Made by a program: the position numbers and the translations under genes. From positions 101,804,001 through 101,868,000 of the forward strand of contig CM034546.1 in assembly GCA_020055645.1 (NCBI GenBank): 64,000 nt of DNA, in the 5' to 3' direction. The stretch is from Tomocerus qinae. Taxonomy: Eukaryota > Arthropoda > Collembola > Entomobryomorpha > Tomoceridae. How positions within the stretch are numbered: the stretch's first letter is position 1; each line of letters opens with the position of its first letter. Below are positions 12,951 through 26,225 of the stretch, piece by piece. The notes below the pieces were generated by a model. The model saw only the letters and a list, made by a program, of their open reading frames with translations, searched no databases and was not told the DNA's origin.

Positions 12951-13856
12951 TTAGGATTTACACACCTGCAAGAGAAAATTTTTAATGGATGACCATTTAA
13001 CATTAAAAATTGTTCGAAAATCGGATAAATTTTGAAAACTTACAGCCAATACGGATTTCATTATGCACTTTTTCATGGGTTTAAAGCTGCTACAGTTGTC
13101 ATCCATGGACATAGGTCCAGCTGTAAAGTAAAAAAGTTAGAAAATTGAGACTGAGCTAATAAATATTTTCTAAGATAAACAAATGTGGGTAAAAAATCTC
13201 ACAGCTAGCTTTTTCACATCGCAGTATAGCATCTGTCACCGCTTTCTGAGCACTTTGAGGAAAAACAGAACTTACAAACGACGAAACATCCTTGGTGAAC
13301 ATCATATCTTTCTCAACCTAAAACCGTCATGAATAAATTCTTTTGAATCAATGCTACACTAATCTGTTAATCTGTTCTACAATTTAATTAACAAAAACAG
13401 TGTACCAGTCCAAGGTTTTTCCACATGCAAGCCACGAAGCACTGTAAATATACACAAAGAATCCCATACATACAAAGAGGAATTAATATGCATTAATTGA
13501 ATTGTTGAGCATTGAATTGTTCTCTTACGGGATTTTTTTCTCCTTGGTCTTCGGTAAGCTTCATTTCCTTTTTGCACTCTTCAGCAGCTGTGGTTAACGA
13601 TTCAAGCTTAAGATCTTGACCTAAACATTTAGCAGGTTCTCCAGCTTTACCATGGCTTTTTATACCTGCGCTTCTTAATCCCATTAACTTTTCTTCGCCT
13701 GCTTTCTTTTTTCCTCCCTCCTTAAAATATGTCGAAAATGTCAGAAAATAAGCAAAAAGTATATTTAAATTTTGAAACGATCAGAATATTTCAACTTACA
13801 ATAGAAGCAAACAGTAAAGCACAGCTTGTTAAGAAAATTAAAGTATGAATAGCCAT
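12951..13856 (-). CDS. Odorant-binding-protein-like secreted protein (PBP/GOBP type)
   Basis: Six exons on the minus strand (13800-13856, 13529-13720, 13406-13441, 13203-13317, 13044-13120, 12951-12965) keep phase and give 163 residues. It begins with a signal peptide (MAIHTLIFLTSCALLFASI). The mature part shows the OBP cysteine spacing: C1 in EECKKEM, then CFVAC (C2-x3-C3) followed by MWKNLGLV, C4 in LRCEKA, and NCSSFKPMKKC (C5-x8-C6). The phrase around C2/C3 is typical of insect OBPs. Two extra cysteines, AKC before C1 and VCKS at the very end, could form a fourth disulfide tying the N- and C-terminal parts together. OBPs carry small hydrophobic ligands in sensory lymph or other fluids. The distance from C1 to C2 (15 residues) is shorter than usual. 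The last exon codes only four residues and the stop. Confidence 0.8.
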
Positions 13857-16800
13857 TGTGACTGTAAATAATGATAATTCAACTTGAATTTGTATTGTCG
13901 TCTTAAAGAGAACCGAGTCGTACTGCGCTGAGGTTTTTGATGAACTGGATTACGACCACAGCTAGCATGGAAGCTTTATTGCTAATGCCCTTTTTAATGT
14001 TGAAAGCGGAAGTAGGCATACAGAACAGAACTAATAGCAAAAATGTATGTACTTGCAACAAATAGTTAATTTGGGAAGCTAGCTTTACCGAAGGATTTGG
14101 TGCTGTCACTCATTTGCCCTATCTTTAGAATCACAGGAAATGCTTTACCTGTAAACATGTTTTCCAATTGGGGGAATGTTGGAAAAACAACGATCTATTG
14201 CTGATTTAAGCACAATTACGATTACGATTAAACTACCATCCGATGATAGTAGTTTAGCACACGGTATGAATTAGCAGGTATAATGCCTACTAATACAATT
14301 ATTAACCTTGTTAATTTATAGCTAATTTCACATTTCCATTCCCTCCGCTATCTAAATACTTTTTGCTCTTCCTCTAGTTGTTTACCGAAAACATACGATT
14401 TCCACTTATCCGTGCGTAATTATACTGCTAGTGACAAGTTCAATTGACATTTGGCATTGCATATTTGTATAGTATGGTAGCTAAATAGGGGCAAAGTATG
14501 CTTTAGGAATTAATTACAATCGTAGAGATGTAATCAGCGAGTATTTTTGGTTGAGAAGTATATAGGCAACTAAAATACATTCAAAGAGAGCAGAGACTTC
14601 CTATCCTACACATACGAGAATACAAAGCAACGGAAATAATCTGTTCGTTTTTCACAATACATTATTTAGAAGAGTATCAATCCGACTTAACGAACATGAG
14701 CATGCTTATGGGATTGCGGCGCAATAAAGTAGTAAACAAGATTGGTTTTGGAGATAACATTATTTTCTTGGCTATTAAAATGCATTCTAACATAAATCGG
14801 AGTTTAAAAATGTAGCGGATATAAATAGTATTTGCATGAAATGCTAAAGCACCGTAAAACGAAAAGGACTTTTCGGACAGAAAAGCAGATAATAGGCTAT
14901 AGGCTATCTAATTTAAGATAATAATGGATGCAATTCAATGCCTACTTGGATATAGATTCCTAGTTCTCAATAATGTATTAAAAATTGCATGAAAATAGGC
15001 AGGATTGCTACAGGATGAACTTTTTTTGGCACTAATGTGCATATAAAGAGGTGAACTATGGAAATCGCGTATTCAAAATGTGCATGACCCATAAGTATAT
15101 GTGCATTAATAATATGTCAAATAGCTTGTGATACGAAAACAAATCAACTGCAGCCAAATAAAAGAGTGACAACCTGACAAATGACTGACTCATCCTTCTG
15201 CATTTATCATTATTCTTTAACACACTTAGGAAATGGCTTTACAATACTATCTCCTCATCGAATTCAACTATCATAATCTGATCCTGCCAGATGTTTCCAT
15301 ACAAAATTTCATGTCAGCTTTATACACAATAATATTTTGTATATTTGTCTTTATATGCACAGCGGGAGTCCTATAATTGTACAATTTCATCCAGGTAGTG
15401 TTAACCTGCTTTTATTGGTGCATTTCATACATTCACAATGGACAATGACAATTTTTAACCCCTCAGTTCATGCAACGTGAACATAAACATTTCGATTCAA
15501 AAGGAAACAACCGTACTGTCTGTACAAGTAACCAATTTGATAACTGCAGAAATAAAATACTCTCTAAAACTGGAGCACAGAACTAACGGAAGTCATAAAG
15601 TGACTCTACACATCTTATAAATGGCTAGTGACTTTTATCATTATATCAAATTATCTTTACTTAATGGACCTATGGATTTGCCTCTTCAGCACAATTTTCA
15701 CTTTGTACGCGGTATACAACGAATAAATATTGTAGCTTTGTCCATAGTGTTCAAATCAAAACAGAAAAATGCAATTTTATGTTCCCAAAATAGTATGTCA
15801 CACGTTGTACTAAAATTGCTAATATTTTGCTAAAAATTCATGCGGTACATTTTGTGAAGATAATCGCAATTTCCTTACAGCAAAATGTTTCATGTGTCAA
15901 ACGAATATGTACTGAGTGTGTGTAATGTATGTTAATGAAGCAGCGTATAATAATAAATTTTATAACCCATTTTGAGTGGAGCATAATTGAATGGTCTCCA
16001 TAATTGAAGGATGACAAGTAAAGTCAACCATGTATGTACATACTAAAAAATTGTGGGATAAGGGATGAAAATTAGAATAGAAATAGAGACATTCTTTTAT
16101 TCTGCAGCAATGCAAGTGAAAGTTGAAGAGTGACCCAGGCGGGGACGAATAATGGAGTGGTCTATAGGGATAGAATAATTTGTTGGAGTTATAAAGATTG
16201 AAATAACGCTACCAGAGTATAAAGGAGAAGATTATATTGAAAATCGTGTCAGGTAGAATCCAATACTGGAACATGTAGCCAAAAGAAGAAATCCGGGCAT
16301 TTTGGGGGTTGGGAAGGCAGTTTGAGGTATCCTTGACAATTTTATTGACTAATCATCTGGCTGAAAGTGAATTTCACTCACTTTCTTTGTCATAAAGTGA
16401 ATGAAGCACCCAATACCAGTCTATAGTCCACGACAACTACTGCACACTGAAGAATGCTATGGTATGGATGGTAATAGAGTGGTATCTAATTTCTATTTTC
16501 TAATACCCATGCATGCACTACCACTACACGCTGAATATTATGCACATCAGTTTAGAAAGTTGGCTATGACTGATGCAATTTGTTTTATCGATTGAAAATC
16601 ATGCCTACATACCACGAAACTGCTGAATAAGTATTACTTTAAAACAGTCCCACTTGACTTAGTTCAGGGAGATGCAATTTACTAATGTACAAAATAAAAT
16701 TAGGGGCACGTGTTCTCATTGTGATTTTAGAAGACTGCACCTTCTAGACTTCAAGTACTATTTGTAGAGTGCATTACTACGATTGCATTTGTGTATCTTT

Positions 16801-17596
16801 AAAAGGAATACATTTTAAGATTCATAAATTCTCCAAAATGAACTCTGAAATTTGTAATATACTTAGAATGTGCATGATGCACAATAAGATGATAAATTAG
16901 GGTATCTGTTTTGTATTATGCACTCATGAATAGTTACCTTTTGTGTTTGTGTTACAATAGTGTGTGGATGTGTATCAGGTGTATGAGTGTTAAAGGCTAA
17001 TGTACACGTCAACTGAATTCAACAGAAGAAATACGAGTGATTTTAGGAAAAATCCGATTTCTCGGTAGTGTGGAATGGTGTGGGATAGCTCAACTGAACG
17101 GCTGAGCAATGTAAGGAATAAAAAGGGAGAATGGGAAGTCGGGTAAGAGTCAGTCCTCTCGTGCAACTCCTTTATCGAGTTTCTACTGTCCGTGCTGTAG
17201 GTCTCTTAATGATAGATCTACAAAAGAAATACAAGATGCAAAAGTTGCATTCGCCTAAAATTTCTAACGTGTCTGAAGCCATTCTCCGAGACTAGTTGGG
17301 TGAGAATGGAAGTAAATTAGGTTACACACGTGTTTACATTTGTATACTATTCTCCAGGAAGTGCTTATACATACATTTTATCTAGCAGACTTGGAAATAC
17401 TTAAATGTAGTGTGATTTCTAACAGGTTAGTCAAACCAGTAGTGAAGTGAAGTTTCTAGAGTTTACTTATAATAATATTTTGGCTGCAAAATATTAATAT
17501 CAAACTACAAGCAATAAAACTACCAAATAGCTCTACGCAGAAGTTGAAAGTGATTATTTATTACACAGTTAGGTCCTTGTATTTATTTATTCAATC
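13857..17596. other. Intergenic DNA
   Basis: No supported gene. Just above 13856 on the minus strand a pyrimidine-rich stretch ending TTTACAG lies five bases before the ATG of the odorant-binding-like gene, so that gene may have a 5' UTR intron. The final few hundred bases should hold the promoter and leader of the gene starting at 17597; no TATA box stands out. Confidence 0.45.
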
Positions 17597-20500
17597 ATGA
17601 GTATGAACTTCGGAAACTTTTCACCTTCTAATTTCCAAACTTGTTTAACAAGCAATAGTTTAAGTGGAAAACTCCGAGCTGGTCTTGGAGTTTCCATTTC
17701 GGAGAGAAATGACGGGGGCAACAACAATTTCCTTATGATTTCCAAGTCAAGAATCCCCGATATTCAAATGATAAATAGATATTACGGACTTGTTCCTAAG
17801 AAGTTTACCATTAATTCCCGTAATACAGACCAAAGGTAAGTTTTTACATGAACATACAATTTAAATTAATGTTTTCTCTTAGAATATAATATATTGAGAT
17901 GAAATACGATGCAAAAGATTGCTACATTGTTTCATTCAAAGTAAATCTAGAATGTACAGAAATATTTTTATTTTTTGGTAGATATTTGATATTAATAGAT
18001 TAACATTGATGGATATAACATTGATAGATACACGCTATAAACCAGATGAATTTGGATGAATTCGGATGAATTTGGATGAATTTGGATGAATTTGGATGAA
18101 TTCGGATGAATTTGGATGAATTTGGATGAATTCGGATGAATTCGGATGAATTCAGATGAATTACGATGAATTCGGATGAATTCAGATGAAATCAGATGAA
18201 TTCGGATGAAATCAGATGAATTTAGATGAAATCGGATGTACTATTTTTAAGCCTAATACGTGTATTCAAGGCAAAATGATTCCATGCTTTATAGTTAGCA
18301 AAGCATAATCATGTTAGGCATGTAAATGTAATGAAAAGTGAATATATTCTGGAAAACGAAGAATTAAAATGTTGATTTTGAAAAAACAGCTCAAAACCTG
18401 GGAGTACAAAATTGCGTGCAAAATCCGCGTATACATTTGACTACAGTAACAATAATTCGGGGAAAGGAGGCCGTTCTTTGCGAAATGACAGCAACAGCTT
18501 TTACAATTCAGGGAATGTGGGGAACAATCAAAGCGATGAAAAGTACAATGACCCACAATCGAAATCTCATTCTGTCCAGTACAATAACTGCGGAGAGACA
18601 AAGAGTCGGCGAAAATCGGAAGTGTCTCAAAATCGACGTGGTTCTCTGTCAGGGCAAGTGGAAGTTGTGGCAAAGAAAATGCCCGTTGAGAAATACAAAC
18701 GATGGAAGCGAGCGAAAAGTTTGTCTCTAATGGATAATAATGCAAATGTGAATAATAATTCTGGAGAGAAGGATAATAGAAATTTTCAACGAGTGATTAA
18801 GATAGACTTGAATAATATGCGATGGGAGGAGAGTTACCAAACAAAAACGACATCGGTCCTTTTGTCTACTAACGAAAATTCAGAGAACAACTTGGACTTT
18901 GACTCTGGTTGTGACCGATCAAATCCCACAGAGTGTTCTCCTCAAGTGCAAAATGAAAATCCGAATCAAACCACAACTTCCTCCTCCCTAATTAGTAATA
19001 ATGAGACTAATAACCTAAATAGCTCCGCAGTGTGTGCTAATGGTTCCGTGACGAAGCGGGGCTCTCTCCGGAAAACCATTAGCTTTGATGAGCAGCTTCT
19101 ACAAAGTACTCCTGCTGAAAACCTTGTCACAAAACCAGGTAAATATACTTATAATGCAAACACGTCCTTCTCCATATTACTCTGTCTTATCTTTTTACTA
19201 AGGTTATAATTCTAATATATTCCCACCATTTTATATATCTATAAATATAGCATGCGTTGCATAAGTGCCCGTCATAGTCATAACACTTCCTACAAGTTTA
19301 GTCCACTTGCCATCCTTTAGAAGCTCATTTCTTTTTTAGCATTGATTCCTTCGTCTGGTATTTTCACACTGTCCGATGTCCTCTGTTGTTATACATAAAT
19401 ACAATGTAAGTGGCCACAAACAAAACTTGAAAAATCTCTTTCAACCTATTCAAAATATCATCGATATTATTATATATTATCATAATTTTAAAGTTTGGCA
19501 TTATAGAAGGAAATACTATTTCGTGACTGCATAGTGAGTGAATATTAACAAATGATCAAAAGTTCAGTCTGTGCAAAGTTTAATCGAAGTTTTTGTTCCA
19601 AAGTTAGATTAGGAATATTAAATCGTTCCCCACATCCGATTATTTCATGACAATATGTATATAGTTCTTATCAAGTATTAAGAACTTGTAGTAATTAGTA
19701 TTAAGTATTATTAAGAATAGGTAGTATATACTGGTAGATGTAGGACTGAAAAATTTGTCGTTCTTCAATGTATACCAACGGTTTGCTTATTGGGAGTTCT
19801 TTGATTCATGAGCATGGTAAGACAAATTCAGTATTTTATTTACTGGTTTTTAAATGCTGTACTCCTTTTGATTGCTCTCCATTTAGTTGCTAAAAAATTA
19901 GGAGGTTAATGGCAGATACAATACTATCGTGCATGGGTGATATTTACTTGTCAATTTTATAGTACAATCTATTACAAATATTACAATACAATAATAATAA
20001 TATGATATACTTTAGATGCTTCTGGAAAAAGTCGTCGTCCGATGACAGCAACGACAAGGCCGGTACAGAATTCAGCCAATGCATTTAAAGTGACTGCGTG
20101 GACAACTCGTGCTGGTCAAACAACTAGCGATCGTCGATCAAAGCTTCAAAAGTCAAATTCTATTCAAAGTGACCGTGACCAGTTTTCGTCTGTCGATACA
20201 TTTGGGCAAGGCGAGTCAGACAATGAGCAGGAGGGATCTGCGGATTTCCCCAGTTGGGCATACCGTGAGAGTCGTAGAACGTTGCATGTACAAGCTCTCC
20301 CCGAAGTGAGCACCATGGTGTCGGCTATCAGCCCCCCTGCAGACGAGGAAATTCAGTCGGAGATAGAAAAGGTCGCTCAAATGCTCAATAATTTACAAAG
20401 CCAAGAAAAGTGCTTCGCCGAACCTCAAGCAAATGTGAAGAGCGACCTTGTCAATGGTGAAAGCATTTGCAAAAGTGAGCATCAACACTCGATTGGCAGT

Positions 20501-23500
20501 GCCGACATAAAATGTAATGATACAGACGTAGTAGACACATTAAAAAAGGATCCAAATCCTAGTGGTGATAATGTGGCTCCGTCCATCGAGAAAGTTGCAG
20601 TGAATGGAGATGCCAATGTCGCTGGAGATGGAAAGAGAGTTTCAAGGAGACCATTTAAAAAGTCTGTTTCAATTTCCTGTGAAAAAGAACTGTATAGTGC
20701 AACTGTTAGTGGGAATCAATCAGAAAATGCCAATTCGATTACTAAAAGTGTCCGACCTAAGACAGCAACTCCTGCTAAAACCATTACTAGAAGTTCATCC
20801 ATTGGTGCAAGGACAACTGCAACATCTGGAAAACAAAGTGGGCAATTGTCCTCGGAGAAAACCAATAATGCTGATCAAAGTCAAGGTTCGAAGGCCAGGA
20901 AAATCCTCATTAAAAAAGCTCTCATCGAGATCAATCAAGCCTCGACTGGCTTTGGGAAAAGAGTAGGAATTATGGGTCGACCAAAAACTGCACCCATCCC
21001 AGACAAAAAGCAGTCAACACCCAATAACACTCCGCAAAGACAACCTTTCAAAGCCTCGTAAGCTTTTACACTATATAATTCACTACATATCATCACACAA
21101 TCTATCTGTTCCCCAGAGAAAAACTAAATAAGTAGGCACCTCAATACATTATGTAAATACGTAATAAGTTGATGCTCAAGGTAGGTTTCTTCGGAATCAT
21201 TCCTTCCATTATTTGACTTCTTGGCGTGTTTCAATGTCCTTATTCTGGTTATCTTGACGAAGCTTTTATTTGATTGTATATGGTGAATGGTGACACGGAG
21301 TGACACGCCGGGAGGTTGAACATGAAATGGGAAATTCAGAGTCTGTCGTCATAAGCATAACTCAAGATGACAGTTTTCTTTTCCTTGTCATTCTTCCACT
21401 AATCATTGTTATAACCTGAGAAAGTGGGAATTGATCCGATCTATCCTTTTATTCTACCATGATAAATATCCCTAACCAAATCATATTACATTACAGTGTA
21501 AATCAGCTGCCCTTTTGTATATAAATATCTCAAAAGTTATTATAGGTACCTAATAATCTTATCTTACATGTCTTTTGTGGTGTGGAAATATATTTTCAGA
21601 GTAGCTTGGTTGTGGTATAGATACAACCCCCCTTTTACAATTACCGACTATGATATTCCAACCAGATTCAATTCGGTTTTATTACATATTTCAGTTGTTT
21701 TCTCAACGTATTATTTCTCAAGGCTAGCTATTTAGTAGGCTATCAAAATCAAAATAGCATATTAGGTAGCTTTCGTCAAATTGAGAATGCATTAGCAATT
21801 CAGAGAATGTCCTAGAAGTTTCCTTTTGAATATCAACATAGGTCATCCATTTATGATGTTTTTATCTTTCTTCTGTGGTCTGTCAGTTTTGTGAACAGTC
21901 TTAATTAATTGACAAATACCTTATTTTCTACAGTAGTAATTTCCATTTAAATCTGTATTGCATGTTTTTTTTACTTTGTCCTTCATCGCAAATATACTCG
22001 TAGCCGATTATTGCGACGACACTCTGACCCACATTATCTCTTTAACAGTAAACATAACTAGGTAGGAATCTATTGTTTTAGATAAGGCGAGCTTCTAACA
22101 CTAACACATTTCGAACAAAAGATCCGAATGTATTAATTTTCGTAATGTCAATTTTGTGATCTTTACATTTATCGATTACTGTAGTTCAATGTTACTGAGC
22201 TTCGAGCAGTTAATTGTTTGGACATAATATAAATTGTCAAATTGTGTTCGGGAGATTGATATGTAGATAAAAGGATCTTGAATTTCTCCTTTGGCAATAT
22301 CTTAACTTAGTTATATTATGATAATTGCAAATACAAGTAGATTGAAATATTTGGTGCCGGTATTGTACATGGAAAGCTTATTATTATGAAGAAAAATAGA
22401 ATGGCTAGCTATAAACTGGAATTCAATTGATGATATGATATTTTGATGTTGCATTTATGTCTAGTGCACCTTTATACTATGTAGCTGTAGTAATTAGTAA
22501 TAGTATAGTAGTAATGTTATGTTGACAGTAGAAATAGTCAGCATGTACACTTATCTCAATCTGTGAAAAAGTTTGCTAGGGAATCATTGATTTCACATTG
22601 TTTCTGCAGCAGTTGGTTCACCGTGAACCGTGCTCACCCTCATTTTCCGTAATTGGTTTTCTCTTTTCTATCACGAAATAACTCTTAACTCCATTGTAAA
22701 AAGGATTTCCTTCATAATAGTGCAACTCTCCAAGTCTGACCAAGCGGAAAGAACACACATAACGCGTTCAGTTTCCAAATAAATGACCCGGACATTTCAG
22801 ATAGATGTACTTTGTAAGTTTCGTAGGTTTTCTTTATATCTATAAGGATTTATACATGTCATATTCTGGTTTGCTTTATTTACTCTTGTCCCTATGCAAG
22901 TGCTATATAACAAAGTTATTCGTAAGACAGATTATCCTTCTGTAATTCTGTGCTTCTACTGATAATTCTCTTGTAGGGAATGACATGGTATTTGCTACTG
23001 CTTTTCATCACGACAAAACAGAATTTGCATGACAAGTAAGTGTAGAGACAGGAATGATAGCTACTAAACTTATCTTTAAAAATTGGTTTTATTGACTTTT
23101 TCAAACTGTTAGCTATCAATTTTCTTTCTTTATGACATATAACAGAGCTAGTTCACTTTTATTGGGTCTAGTAATGTATTTCCGCAGAGTAGACTATTAG
23201 TAGTTAAGATAGATAGGCAATCCTTCAACTTGTACCTATATAGGAATAGAAGACTCACTAGTTTTCTTAGAGACCTAGTTAGACGATTTTACTCAAGTTT
23301 AAGTATACAAGACGCCGACATGATTTATCGTCAAAGAAAGTAATTTAATATGCATTTTCTTTGTTATATATCGGCAGAAGGTCACCTCCATCCTCCACAA
23401 CAGAAGGAGGAAAAGCAGGTCTACCTTTGCAGAAAAAGAATACTCTTGCTCAGAAAATGGAGCCAGCAACTCCTGAGAAAGTGGACAGTGAAGAGCAGAA

Positions 23501-23964
23501 ATCCCCAACTTTAAGTCCTGAAGTAAAACATAGAAGTCTGGCTAGGCAAAGCTTTTCTTTGGATGACGGACTCCTCCTGGGATTTTCTTCGAAAGAATTT
23601 AGCCGAGATGTCAATGAAGATATAAAAGATGCAGAATTATCTTTTCTCAGCTCGAAAAAACGAGAAGAATGTCTAAAAATCTACGAGAAAATGTTGAAAA
23701 CTGGCTGTGCCATCAAACTCGACACGATTTTCAGGTTTGTAGATTTAAACTTAGTCCTCATTTTCTAATTCCGTTGTCTTAATTAAATATTGGTTATTTT
23801 TTCACAGAGGGATGATGACTCCTTCAGAGTATCGGACATTTATTAAGGCTGCAGAAAATGCTGCTAAAGAAGCAGCTACCGAGGCTGAAAATGGGAACGA
23901 TGTTCCTGAAAATGATGGGAATGCTGGCATTCCTATTGATTCTTCGGTAACGGAAGTGGAATAA
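17597..23964 (+). CDS. Uncharacterised 847-residue, largely disordered protein
   Basis: I did not recognise this gene. Five exons (17597-17835, 18390-19138, 20016-21057, 23378-23734, 23808-23964) join in phase. The N-terminus (RIPDIQMINRYYGLVPKKF) looks folded or interaction-prone. The long centre is rich in Ser, Asn, Lys and Thr, with repeated basic-serine patches (RRKSEVSQNRRGSLSG, KRGSLRKTISFDEQ, RRPFKKSVSISCEK, RSLARQSFSLDDG) that read like kinase or 14-3-3 sites, and RPKTA/RPMTA motifs (SRRPMTATTRP, SVRPKTATPAK, MGRPKTAPIPD) reminiscent of microtubule or ciliary proteins. The C-terminus is denser: SSKKREECLKIYEKMLKTGC then LDTIFRGMMTPSEYRTFIK, probably helical, and is the best candidate for a conserved domain. 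There are no membrane segments and no signal peptide. A cytoskeletal or signalling scaffold is a guess. The introns include an 877-base and a 2.3-kb one. Confidence 0.8.
18043..18237. repeat. 10-bp minisatellite in intron 1 of the 847-residue protein gene
   Basis: About 19 head-to-tail copies of a 10-base unit, GGATGAATTY, with most variation confined to the two or three bases after GAA (TTT, TTC, ATC, TTA). The array lies in intron 1 between exons at 17597-17835 and 18390-19138. The left part is more uniform and the right part more varied, as expected if expansion is recent on one side. Confidence 0.93.
21058..23377. other. Large intron (2.3 kb) of the 847-residue protein gene
   Basis: This intron separates exon 3 from exon 4 and is far longer than the others in the window. 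It is AT-rich. I saw no exon, RNA gene or ordered repeat inside it, although an enhancer or alternative exon cannot be excluded by eye. Confidence 0.55.
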
Positions 23965-26225
23965 ATAATTATATTAGTACAGACACAACTTAATTGAGGT
24001 AGCAATTAGAAAAGTGTACTTTTATCAGTGTACAAATACATTGTCGACTCTGCAGTGCAGAAACTAGCGGCAATCATTGGTGTTCGACATACATTTACAG
24101 ACGTCTTTTACTGTATTACGTGTCATTATACATTTGTAACCTTAACCGGATAAATCACATAGTATACTATACATAGTAGGTCATTAAAACAAATTCATGC
24201 ATAGGCACACAAAGTACATTAAGCCCTTCTATTGTATTTGTATTGTAATTATCTTGTTTCGCAATTAATATCTACATTTTTTTAGAGTACAATTTAACTC
24301 AAGGTTTATTTTCTATTTACATTGTCTATGCCTTACATCTAAATACAATTGTATTAGATATTATTTATAATTTTATGTTAGTACTGTGATTGACACATTC
24401 TCAGTGATGTATTTTTATGTAAATCTATTTGAGACAATTTTGAACTGGTTGCTGGATCAAAAAGACACACAAAATGGCATTCAATGTCGATTGGGAATAT
24501 ATTATACTGTAAAATATCATTCTGTAGTTTCAAAGTGTCAAAATGTATGTACATGAAATAAAAGAATACTTATTGCCAAAGAGAAGTAAAACGACCAAGT
24601 TGGTTGATGTATCCATTAACATATTCATACATGTCACAAACTTCTTTGTCCTTTAGTTCTTAAATTGAGAAAATTCATAGGCTATTCTTGTATAGAGCTA
24701 TAAGGTTAGCCCTTCTCTAAGATAACCTTCTCTACATATCTAGTCTCAAGTCTACTTATAAGTATTCACCTTAATATAAGTCTTCGTCCTTAGGGATAAG
24801 GTACTTAGCCATGATGCCTGAGGATATGTTTGTCAGTCAAGATGTTGATGTTTACTGGAAAGAACATAAAGAAAATTGTTTTTCGGAGAAGCTGCTGGTT
24901 GAGAAATTGTGTCTTGGTGTTTATGAACTGAAGATTATCAAAGTCTAGAGTCGAGGGTCACCATGATCCTAGATTACCCTCCCTTAGAGCATAACCGCGC
25001 ATAATGTATCTATGCATTTGAAGTTTCTCAATTCTGAACTGAAGGTATAATTCAGCTGAACAAAACGACTATTGTCAAATGCACAAATTGAGCATGTTGA
25101 AAGCAATCCTTTCCTTTTTCCAAGTCGAGTTTAGTAGAGTTGGTTCAAGGTTAGACTAAACGACCGATGATGGTCTAAACAGCAATCTACTCTTGGTGTA
25201 CCTTTATATGAATGGAATATGCACTACGTCAGTATAAGTTCAAGTGCTATTTATATAAACTTTAATCTCCCAAGTATAGATTAGTCCAGACTTAATACAC
25301 TCCAAACATAGGACGTGTTAACTCGTGAATATTTTTATTTGTTAGACTGTCTGAGAATAGAGTGCGGTTTGACAGCTAATGAAGTAGAACATTTAAATCG
25401 TAAGGTCTACCGGTATAAAGTTTACAGGTAAATATTATGCAGATCGTAACGAGGAGATCAATATGTTAAGAGTGGGCAAAGGTCCTATTAAGGTTAGGTA
25501 TTGTGTGCATTAGAAAAGTTTATTATTATTATTTGGTATTATCCAACCCAACCAACCCAAGTGCATTCATCCTTAGCCGTGTAACCTTCAAGCTACAGTC
25601 ACTCAGAACATCAGCAGCAGAAAAATTGCTCTATCTTTTCATTTGTACTTTGCAAGTATAGCTACGCAGTTCGATTTTACTACTATATATTACTACTTGC
25701 CACATGTGCACCATTTGACATTCCACTACAGGATATCCAACTTTACTCAAATGGACTCACGATGAAAATTATGTTTTAAGAACAATAGCATGTGTGATTG
25801 CACAATACAGACATATACTACATAATAAACTATTATTAACTTTGTGCAAAATCTTGTGCTATAGTTTTATTGTTTTCGCAAACTCTCCCACCTACATGCG
25901 TACATTGCACAACATTTTACACCTAATAACAACAATGTCAGGTGACAATATTGACAACTGTGTAAACATAAACAAAACGAATGAACTTGTTTATAGAAAT
26001 GTGTATACGAAAATCTCCTGTGAATATTATCAATAGGGAGTTGTCATTTTCCCAACTAACTAAATGCGAACTTTTTTAAACTTCCGTAAGAAAATCCGCC
26101 TTCTTTTCTCTCTTCCTCGAATTGTCTATGAAATTTGTTGTCTCCCTGCCAAGTATTCCCCTATAGGAATCCACAGACGGAGTTGGAAAGACCTCTTCAA
26201 GATTTCTAATTGTATTTCCAGTGAC
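23965..26225. other. 3' UTR of the upstream gene and 5' region of MFSD11
   Basis: AATAAA occurs overlapping the stop of the upstream gene and again at 24557, the latter a likely poly(A) signal. The right end probably contains a 5' UTR exon of MFSD11 and an intron, because a good acceptor (TTGTATTTCCAG) ends at 26221, four bases before the MFSD11 start codon. No other gene is supported. Confidence 0.45.

Noticed and set aside
13903-14109. 68-codon minus-strand open frame with a hydrophobic stretch, upstream of the odorant-binding-like gene
   Set aside because: It has a signal-like segment, but no exon downstream joins in phase and the rest is unremarkable.
26064-26225. Open frame extending MFSD11 upstream by 54 residues
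   Set aside because: The segment has no resemblance to the family N-terminus, and a good acceptor ends just before the preferred ATG, so it is more likely 5' UTR or intron.
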